A DNA stretch of 6,606 bases from Gammaproteobacteria bacterium. Lineage in GTDB: Bacteria > Pseudomonadota > Gammaproteobacteria > SZUA-229. Position numbers and translations under genes: made by a program. The stretch is from the NCBI GenBank assembly GCA_002401185.1, contig NVSH01000030.1:10138-16743 (forward strand), read 5' to 3'. This document shows, piece after piece, positions 1 to 4,935 of the stretch. The notes under the pieces are model-generated. The model was not told the origin of the DNA, did no database searches, and saw only the letters and a program-made list of their open reading frames with translations. Each line of letters begins with the position of its first letter. Positions within the stretch are counted from its first letter, which is position 1.

Positions 1-207
1 ATATTTTATATTCTTAGCATAACTTGGGTCACACCAAAATTTGGTGTTGGTAATGCCGTTTCTTTTGTGTTGTTAGGGCAGCTAATTTCTATGGTACTGA
101 TTGATCACTTTGGGCTTTTAGGTGCGCTACAACATTCAGTTTCTAATCAGCGTTTCGTAGGATTAGCTTTAATGATTACTGGGGTATTTTTGACTGTTCG
201 TCATTGA
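1..207 (+). CDS. YdcZ/DUF606-type DMT membrane transporter, C-terminal part (5' end outside window)
   Basis: The frame is open from the first base and ends at TGA 205-207, giving 68 residues. It contains two hydrophobic stretches, one around GNAVSFVLLGQLISMVLIDH and one around FVGLALMITGVFLTV. The pattern G-x-G-N-A, then G-Q-L-I, then the strongly recognisable IDHFGLLG, and finally a conserved R-x-x-G before the last helix is typical of the YdcZ (DUF606) family of small inner-membrane proteins in the drug/metabolite transporter superfamily. Family members are usually about 150 residues (single unit) or about 300 (fused), so roughly half or more of the gene is missing. The substrate cannot be told from the sequence. 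The stop codon lies 26 bases before an attC-like element (234-297), the arrangement of a gene and recombination site in an integron cassette, so this is probably cassette cargo. Family assignment is fairly sure; the transport role is inferred from the family. Confidence 0.8.
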   Translation: MFYILSITWVTPKFGVGNAVSFVLLGQLISMVLIDHFGLLGALQHSVSNQRFVGLALMITGVFLTVRH

Positions 208-233
208 ATGAAAGCAATCTATTTTTACAACAT

Positions 234-297
234 GCCAAACAAGGTGCTCAACATGGACTCGGCAAAAACGCCGCGCCCATTAGCTGAGACGTTTGAG
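234..297 (+). other. Integron attC recombination site (59-base element)
   Basis: This 64-base imperfect palindrome has the ordered parts of an attC. R'' is GCCAAAC (234-240) and R' is GTTTGAG (291-297); 236-240 pairs with 291-295. L'' (244-250, GTGCTCA) pairs with L' (285-290, TGAGAC) and leaves G246 as an extrahelical base, the feature that orients integrase on the folded bottom strand. An unpaired central spacer follows (251-252 and 281-284). A terminal stem pairs 253-263 with 270-280, with mismatches at 257/276 and 259/274, around the loop AAAAAC (264-269). R'' fits the consensus RYYYAAC with one mismatch. R' keeps the invariant GTT of GTTRRRY but departs at positions 4 and 7. The length lies within the known attC range. 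Recombination would fall between G291 and T292. The site follows a coding region on the same strand, as in a cassette. Structure and context are seen; activity is not known. Confidence 0.8.
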
Positions 298-299
298 GC

Positions 300-307
300 T
301 AAGGAGG
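300..307 (+). promoter_or_regulatory. Strong ribosome binding site after the attC
   Basis: TAAGGAGG is a full-length match to the 16S anti-Shine-Dalgarno. It starts nine bases after the predicted cassette junction and leaves six bases before TTG at 314-316. It is the best ribosome binding site in the window, yet only a truncated ORF follows it. Cassettes commonly place their start codon and ribosome binding site close to the recombination point. Confidence 0.55.
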
Positions 308-313
308 ATTATT

Positions 314-340
314 TTGACTATAACGAAATCACTATCATGA
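314..340 (+). pseudogene. Start of a second cassette-like ORF, truncated after eight codons
   Basis: From TTG 314 the reading is MTITKSLS and then TGA (338-340). The start has an excellent ribosome binding site at ideal spacing and sits just beyond the attC core, where the gene of the next integron cassette would be expected. The ORF ends exactly where two tandem copies of a 14-bp repeat begin (339-366). I therefore read it as the first codons of a lost cassette gene, cut by a deletion or insertion at about 338. It is too short to identify. Alternatively it is a chance short ORF, or a real leader peptide. Confidence 0.4.
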
Positions 341-366
341 ATTAAAGGTGTCGAATTAAAGGTGTC
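339..366. repeat. Two perfect tandem copies of a 14-bp repeat
   Basis: GAATTAAAGGTGTC occurs at 339-352 and again, with no gap, at 353-366. The sequence after it (GGAGGGATTAAAATT) partly resembles the repeat without being a third copy. The repeat lies at the point where the cassette-like ORF stops. It may mark an insertion or deletion junction, for example the remnant of a small mobile element. No transposase reading frame is visible beside it. Confidence 0.8.
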
Positions 367-609
367 GGAGGGATTAAAATTTAACCAATCATGAATGTTT
401 CCTATTGTGGTGATTTTCGTCGCTAGAAAAAGTCGATCAATGTCGCTTTCTGATTGTATTCGGAAGTTAAACTAAAAATATTGAGCGTCAGAATTCAGGG
501 TGTTTGGAGTCATTCATTAATAAATTGTCAGATCAGTTATAAACCATTTTATGATGTGTCTGATTAAATTCGGGTTACTACAAATGAGTTGATTTTCGCG
601 TTAAGAAAA
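367..609. other. Non-coding stretch with small repeats
   Basis: I see no gene here. Short open stretches on either strand have no start, ribosome binding site or recognisable family. Two structures stand out. TCTGATTGTATTCGG (449-463) recurs as TCTGATTAAATTCGG (559-573), 13 of 15 bases the same. Positions 528-563 form a symmetric nested inverted repeat: TCAGA/TCTGA outer arms, ATAAA/TTTAT inner arms, a six-base internal loop on each side, and CCAT at the tip. No clear intrinsic terminator for the minus-strand pseudogene ending at 610 was found. Confidence 0.5.
528..563. repeat. Nested symmetric inverted repeat (possible hairpin)
   Basis: Outer arms TCAGA (528-532) and TCTGA (559-563) enclose inner arms ATAAA (539-543) and TTTAT (548-552), with a four-base tip. 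The internal loops are six bases each, so the element is symmetric over 36 bases. The stems are short and AT-rich, so stability would be low. It could be a relic of a palindromic element, a weak transcript end for the minus-strand gene, or chance. Confidence 0.35.
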
Positions 610-1493
610 CTAGCCATGTTTTACCTTTTTCAATGGATGTTCATTTAGAAATGCTTTTAGTCCGGGAAAATTTCTGGTTCCGTAATTTTCTGGTGGTGAG
701 CGGCGTAATGCGCTTAGACTGTTAGTATTAAGTACTTTCTTTAAACGTGACTGGTTTTTACCAAGGCCGCTGATGTAATGTCGTTCACCATCAAAATGTG
801 TAGTTTCGTTTCCCTGTTCGTCAACTTTAACGGAGTCCGCCAAGGACGAACTCTGGATAAAGGCGGTCACGACATTTTTCCAGATAACATCTATCAGACA
901 TCTGGGCAATTAAATCTGCAGTGCCTAGCATATATCCCATGAGGTGCCATTTTGTATCCGGTAATCGGATGTTTTCAGGCGCAATCTCATAACCTGTGTA
1001 AGGCACCATTCCTGCTGCAATGGGTGCATATTCGCCCATGTTGATTTTGTGCAGATAACGTTTTAATAACGCTGCGCCTCGTGAAATGTGAATAGGGCTG
1101 TACTCAGCACCATTAAAATGATGGTGATCGTGCTCATAACGAATGTAACCGGAGTCGTGATAAAGCGCGGTTATTATGCCAATAACTGCGCGTTCGGGGC
1201 CAATACGTTCATCTTTGGCAACACTGCGGCGTTCATGTCCGTTTATTAAACGTGCCAGTGCCAGTGTCATGTCGAGTGAATGTTGTTGTCGTGATACAAA
1301 GTGTCACAGGGTAAATAAGTTGGATAGTCGCCCTCGAACAGTCTTTCGCAGTCAGTAAACGCCTGTTTTAATGCGTTTTCATTAAACTTATTAAAGGCAC
1401 TTCGAAATATCGTACACACAGCGTCGCGTACGTATCGGCGTGATTTAGGTTCACATCATCCGCGATGTCATAGTCAGATCGTCTATCTTTCAT
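610..1493 (-). pseudogene. HD-domain metal-dependent phosphohydrolase (phosphodiesterase-like), broken by frameshifts
   Basis: Four pieces in changing frames make one protein. (a) From ATG 1491-1493: MKDRRSDYDIADD. (b) In another frame from about 1461 to 1287: RRYVRDAV, then LPCDTLYHD. (c) From about 1285 to 827: QHSLDMTLALARLINGHERR, ALYHDSGYIR, GTADLIAQMSDR and LYPEFVLGG. (d) From about 826 to the TAG at 610: VKVDEQGNETTHFDGE, with a tail containing FPGLKAFLNEHPL. The join of b to c is clear: the family motif YHDxQHSLD is split by one missing base (or two extra) near 1286, in a TTGTTG run. The c to d join lies near 830, and a to b near 1455. The metal ligands of an HD domain are present in order: H of QHSLD, HD of YHDSG, D of GTADL. 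Class I cyclic-nucleotide phosphodiesterases show the same motif order, but the substrate is unknown. As the sequence stands, no full protein can be made. Sequencing error is possible, though three errors in one gene among clean neighbours is unlikely. Confidence 0.72.
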
Positions 1494-1707
1494 TCTTTTA
1501 TATATAGATGGCTGCTGAAGCTTTTTAATGAATATTTTGTTTATAGCTTAAAACGTCTTAGATGCCAAACACTACGTAGAAATTTTGTGAACGGGTTCAA
1601 GTTTATTTAAAACATTTAAAATGGGAGTAAACGTATATGATAAAACTAGTAAAATATTTATATATCAATGCATTATGAATATTTAGTGGAGGTACTGACA
1701 GGATGCG
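1494..1707. other. AT-rich intergenic region between the cyclase and the HD pseudogene
   Basis: These 214 bases lie downstream of the cyclase and upstream of the pseudogene, both on the minus strand. Apart from the promoter at 1540-1568, nothing firm is visible. An AT-only inverted repeat (AAATATT 1652-1658 with AATATTT 1678-1684) is too weak to call a terminator for the cyclase. The separate promoter suggests the two genes need not have been one operon. Confidence 0.45.
1540..1568 (-). promoter_or_regulatory. Sigma-70-type promoter for the HD pseudogene
   Basis: On the minus strand a -35 TTGGCA (1563-1568) and a -10 TATAAA (1540-1545) are separated by exactly 17 bases. Each box matches the consensus at five of six positions. 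Transcription would start near 1533, about 40 bases before ATG 1493. The promoter appears intact although the gene is broken. Confidence 0.5.
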
Positions 1708-3915
1708 TTATTTCGTCGTGTGGGTGAAACTGCCGTCCCAGTCTTTTGCGGGTGGGCTATTGCGATAATTCATAATTCGGTCGAGGTATATCTGATAAAT
1801 TTTACGTTCGGGATCTAACTGGTTCAATGAAAAAATTTCTCGTTCAGCGGCATCCCAATGCTGAGCACGAAATTGTTTGATGCCTATATGAAACTGTCTG
1901 ATTAGTTTTCTTTCATCTTTGCTAATATTTTCTAATAGACCGAGCGGTTCGTAAATGGTAACAGGTTTGTCTTTGCCTTTTACGCGAACGCGATCGAGTT
2001 CACGGTATGCAAATTCGGGTACGTGGTATTTGGTGTATTCACTGGTAATGATATCGACGCTATAAAATTTTGTTAAGCCTTCAAGGCGAGAACCTAGATT
2101 AACTGAGTCGCCTAAAATGGTGTAATCGACACGAAATTCGGAGCCTTTGTTACCAACGTTCATCACGCCGGTATTAACGCCCACGCCGACATAAATTTCA
2201 GGCCATTGTTTTTCTGAAAACTCTTCGCGTAAGGTTTTCATGCGATTGACAATATCCACAGCGGCAGTGAGTGAGTGCAGGGCATGTTGTTCATCTTTTA
2301 ATGGCGCGCCCCAGAAAGCCATTACGGCGTCCCCCATATATTTGTCTATAGTGCCGCGGTTGTCATGTATGACCTTGGTTATGGGGGTTAAAAATGCATT
2401 GATATAAGTTGTTAATTCTTTTGGTCCAAGTTCTTCTGATATGCTGGTAAAACCTCGTACATCAGAAAATAAGACAGACATTTCACGCATCTCACCATCC
2501 AGATTAATGTCTTGCATTTTTTTACTCATTTCTTCGACAAGTTCGGGTGGTACGTATTGACCAAATAAATGCGCTAATTGGCGCTTGCCGCGTGATTCAA
2601 CGAAAAAACCGTAAGTCATCTGCAAAGCAAACAGTAGTATCACCAGCAATACAGGCGCGGCGATGGGCAGTACTAATTGAACGCCTACCCAGGCATAAAA
2701 GTTTGTGCTAATTAACAGGGTGATGCTAAGCAGGATAACCAATGTTGAATACAGTGCAGATAATACGGGTAGCGTGAAAGTAAGTATGATGCCAATGAAC
2801 GCGATCAATATAAATTCGTATCCCTGCGTGTAACCAGGGGCATGTAAAATTCGGCCATCAAGAATGCCCTGAATAATATTAGCGTGAATTTCAACGCCTG
2901 GGTAGGCTGGCTCAAGAGGTGTGGTTCGTAAATCCAATAGGCCAGGGGCTGACGTTCCAAAGAGTGTGATTTTCCCCTGAAGTATTTCTTTTTTGATACT
3001 TTTATTTAAAACATCGCTTGCTGAAACGTACTTAAAACTTTTTTGTTTTCCGATGTAAGGAACCAATACGCCCGATTGATAATCGACTGGAATGGCAATG
3101 TCGCCAATTTTAACCCATTCTAAAAAAAGATCATGTCCATCATCACTGGCTTCTACAATCATCTCAATAGCCGGTGAACCTGTCGCGACTCTGGTTAGTG
3201 CGAGCGCTAAAGATTCGTGTATTTCATTTTTATAACTTTGTAATAAAGGAACACGTCGGAATACGCCATCTTCATCCAGTATAGGGTTGTTGAAAAACCC
3301 TCCGCTGTAGGCGCTGTCCTGCAGTAACTTTAAATTTGCGGTATAGCCATCTGTTTTATTTATAGCAAGTTTGTTTAAGGTTTTTTTATCCAATTTTGTA
3401 ATGGCATTTGGCAGTCCACCTTTTATAGTGTCCGTGTCCATTACAAAACCCATGACCGTGTTTCTGTTTTTTAATGATTCGGCGAACCTCTGATCATGTT
3501 CAAGTGATGAGATAACACGACGATATTCATCGATGAATCCTGGGTTATTTCGTAGTGAGACTTCAGCCATTTTATTGAGTAATTTGGCGCCTTCATCTAT
3601 ATCTTCTTCCGCGAAAACAATATCGTAACCGATGGCTTTAATCTGGTAATGGTCAAAAAGCACATCGTTAATTTTAGCTAGTATGTGACGGTTCCATGGC
3701 CATTGACCAATTTTTTCCAGGCTGTTTTCATCGATGTCGACGATGACTACCTGTTGGTCGGTAATTTCGGGTAAAGTGATTTTTAGACGCGCATCATAAG
3801 CCTGATTCTCCAGACTAGTAAGTAGTGGGATGTAGATGATGCCAGCAATGTGCAGTAAAAATACTAGTGTAAGCGCAAGGCTTAATGCATAACGAATGAT
3901 GCGTTGAATATCCAC
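1708..3915 (-). CDS. CHASE2-domain membrane adenylate cyclase (class III)
   Basis: This 735-residue inner-membrane protein is predicted to make cAMP from ATP. In order it has an N-terminal membrane helix (about 10-33), a periplasmic CHASE2 sensor domain (about 35-355, with DARLKI, VVIVDIDENSL, WPWNR and YPGVEIHANIIQG), three membrane helices (about 367-435), a linker with FGQYVPPELV, and a class III cyclase domain (about 475-655). Metal-binding aspartates are D485 (FSDVRGF) and D529 (KYMGD). The base-selecting pair is K525/T599, which favours ATP over GTP. Transition-state residues are N606 and R610 (VNLGSRLE). The tail (665-735) is helical, TPR-like, and ends with the PPxxDWDG motif common in this family. 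All catalytic residues are present, so the enzyme looks active. The start is GTG 3915: an in-frame TAG lies two codons upstream and no better start is seen, although the ribosome binding site (GAGA) is poor. It is divergent from pdxJ. The CHASE2 ligand is unknown. Confidence 0.93.
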   Translation of the reverse strand: MDIQRIIRYALSLALTLVFLLHIAGIIYIPLLTSLENQAYDARLKITLPEITDQQVVIVDIDENSLEKIGQWPWNRHILAKINDVLFDHYQIKAIGYDIVFAEEDIDEGAKLLNKMAEVSLRNNPGFIDEYRRVISSLEHDQRFAESLKNRNTVMGFVMDTDTIKGGLPNAITKLDKKTLNKLAINKTDGYTANLKLLQDSAYSGGFFNNPILDEDGVFRRVPLLQSYKNEIHESLALALTRVATGSPAIEMIVEASDDGHDLFLEWVKIGDIAIPVDYQSGVLVPYIGKQKSFKYVSASDVLNKSIKKEILQGKITLFGTSAPGLLDLRTTPLEPAYPGVEIHANIIQGILDGRILHAPGYTQGYEFILIAFIGIILTFTLPVLSALYSTLVILLSITLLISTNFYAWVGVQLVLPIAAPVLLVILLFALQMTYGFFVESRGKRQLAHLFGQYVPPELVEEMSKKMQDINLDGEMREMSVLFSDVRGFTSISEELGPKELTTYINAFLTPITKVIHDNRGTIDKYMGDAVMAFWGAPLKDEQHALHSLTAAVDIVNRMKTLREEFSEKQWPEIYVGVGVNTGVMNVGNKGSEFRVDYTILGDSVNLGSRLEGLTKFYSVDIITSEYTKYHVPEFAYRELDRVRVKGKDKPVTIYEPLGLLENISKDERKLIRQFHIGIKQFRAQHWDAAEREIFSLNQLDPERKIYQIYLDRIMNYRNSPPAKDWDGSFTHTTK

Positions 3916-3934
3916 GGACTATCTCAATTTGTTT

Positions 3935-3962
3935 TTTATCAAGTTACTTTAGAAAGTAGCAA
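3935..3962 (-). promoter_or_regulatory. Tentative promoter for the adenylate cyclase
   Basis: On the minus strand TTGCTA (3957-3962) and GATAAA (3935-3940) are 16 bases apart, each matching the sigma-70 consensus at about four of six positions. The transcript would start near 3928, leaving a short leader before GTG 3915. This is the best candidate in the divergent region but it is weak. Confidence 0.28.
3945..3958. repeat. Perfect inverted repeat in the cyclase promoter region, possible operator
   Basis: TACTTT (3945-3950) and AAAGTA (3953-3958) form a perfect 14-base dyad with a two-base centre. It falls within the spacer and -35 box of the tentative cyclase promoter, in the 168-base divergent region with pdxJ. 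The position suits a repressor binding site, but the protein is unknown and a 6+6 AT-rich dyad can arise by chance. Confidence 0.35.
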
Positions 3963-4015
3963 ATAATAGTGTGTAAAGCCATGAATACGGCAGATGTTAG
4001 CTATTTTCTGTAAGA

Positions 4016-4044
4016 TTGTAATTACATTGAAAACCTTTGATAAA
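4016..4044 (+). promoter_or_regulatory. Tentative promoter for pdxJ
   Basis: TTGTAA (4016-4021) and GATAAA (4039-4044) are 17 bases apart, about four of six matches each. TTGAAA at 4027-4032 is an alternative -35 box with a poorer -10 partner. The gene needs a promoter here because its upstream neighbour is divergent. Confidence 0.25.
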
Positions 4045-4069
4045 CACGATGATTTATTATCAACAAACT

Positions 4070-4073
4070 GGAG
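4070..4073 (+). promoter_or_regulatory. Ribosome binding site that supports the GTG start of pdxJ
   Basis: GGAG lies ten bases before GTG 4084. An in-frame TAA is two codons upstream of that GTG, so no earlier start is possible. Confidence 0.65.
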
Positions 4074-4083
4074 CAGTTAACAA

Positions 4084-4821
4084 GTGAATAACAATAAAAT
4101 ACTCTTAGGTGTGAATATCGACCATGTGGCGACACTGAGACAGGCGAGAGGGACTCGATACCCGGATCCAGTTCATGCTGCGTTACAGGTAGAACAGGCA
4201 GGTGCGGACAGTATAACGCTGCACTTACGTGAGGACCGTCGTCATATACAAGATAGAGATGTTTATTTATTAAAAGAACGCATGCTGACGCGCATGAACC
4301 TGGAGATGGCTGTGACGAGTGAAATGGTTAAGATTGCCTGTGACGTTAGACCAGAGGATGTCTGTCTGGTACCTGAAAAAAGACAGGAATTAACCACAGA
4401 AGGTGGACTTGACGTGCTGCGTTATGAAGACTCTATAACACAGGCCATTGAAAAACTAGCTGATGCAGGTATTAAGGTTTCATTGTTTATTGATGCTGAC
4501 CTGGCGCAGATTGATGCTGCTAAACGAACAGGTGCGCCAGTCATCGAAATTCATACGGGACATTACGCAGATGCTAACAATCATGTTGAGCAGCAACGAT
4601 TGCTGGCTGAAATAAATGTCGCCTGTGAGCATGCCGATGCTATGGGCCTTCAGGTTAATGCCGGGCATGGATTGAATAGACAAAACGTACATGATATTGC
4701 CTGCTTGCCGATGGTTAAAGAACTAAATATAGGTCATGCACTTATTGCCGACAGTGTTTTTATGGGACTGGATAATGCGGTTCGTGAATATAAGAAGTTG
4801 ATGCGTGAAGCCAGATGTTGA
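4084..4821 (+). CDS. pdxJ: Pyridoxine 5'-phosphate synthase PdxJ
   Basis: This cytoplasmic enzyme carries out the ring-closing step of the DXP-dependent vitamin B6 pathway, joining 1-deoxy-D-xylulose 5-phosphate and 3-amino-1-hydroxyacetone 1-phosphate into pyridoxine 5'-phosphate. At 245 residues it is two longer than the E. coli protein and is colinear with it throughout. Conserved blocks include [17 protein letters not shown] (8-24), HLREDRRHI (47-55), MNLEMAVT (71-78), [29 protein letters not shown] (155-159), VNAGHGL (191-197) and ELNIGHA. The catalytic residues known from E. coli (His45, Glu72, His193) correspond to H47, E74 and H195, all present. The start is GTG 4084 with GGAG upstream. 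The gene stands alone here, divergent from the cyclase and convergent with the kinase; recO, its usual upstream partner, is absent, and acpS, often downstream, does not follow. The identification is secure. Confidence 0.97.
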   Translation: MNNNKILLGVNIDHVATLRQARGTRYPDPVHAALQVEQAGADSITLHLREDRRHIQDRDVYLLKERMLTRMNLEMAVTSEMVKIACDVRPEDVCLVPEKRQELTTEGGLDVLRYEDSITQAIEKLADAGIKVSLFIDADLAQIDAAKRTGAPVIEIHTGHYADANNHVEQQRLLAEINVACEHADAMGLQVNAGHGLNRQNVHDIACLPMVKELNIGHALIADSVFMGLDNAVREYKKLMREARC

Positions 4822-4935
4822 GTTAGTGTGGTCAATGGTATCGAATTTTTTATACCGGTATCGTTTGGTTCTTACCGATAAACTTTAATTTCTCTCTGCC
4901 CCCTCGGTGTCTTTGATGTTTAAGTCTTTAATCGC
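4822..4935. other. Convergent intergenic region with short inverted repeats, no clear terminator
   Basis: pdxJ and the kinase gene end facing each other across 114 bases. GGTAT (4837-4841) can pair with ATACC (4852-4856) around a loop containing a T run, and the same ATACC is the left half of the palindrome ATACCGGTAT (4852-4861). The stems are only five base pairs and no U-tract follows a strong hairpin on either strand, so an intrinsic terminator cannot be called with confidence. Confidence 0.3.

Noticed and set aside
827..1270. Independent 147-residue gene on the minus strand, with a separate 99-residue gene at 610-909
   Set aside because: Both are fragments of one HD-domain protein. Family motifs continue across the frame changes upstream (YHD joined to QHSLD) and downstream (LYPEFVLGG joined to VKVDEQGNE), and neither fragment has a convincing ribosome binding site.
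1176..1358. 60-residue ORF on the plus strand
   Set aside because: It is antisense to the HD pseudogene, low in complexity with many R and S residues, and matches no family.
1637..1678. 13-codon ORF on the plus strand with GGGAG at 1623-1627
   Set aside because: The ORF is very short, lies in AT-rich sequence, and has no conserved feature or context; it is probably chance.
1652..1684. AAATATT/AATATTT inverted repeat as a terminator for the cyclase
   Set aside because: The stem is AT-only with a loop of about 19 bases and no U-tract, so it would not be stable.
4480..4692. 70-residue ORF on the minus strand
   Set aside because: It is wholly inside pdxJ on the opposite strand. pdxJ is unmistakable, so this is a shadow frame.
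4837..4861. GGTAT/ATACC hairpin as a bidirectional terminator
   Set aside because: The stem has only five base pairs and the T run is in the loop, not after the stem.
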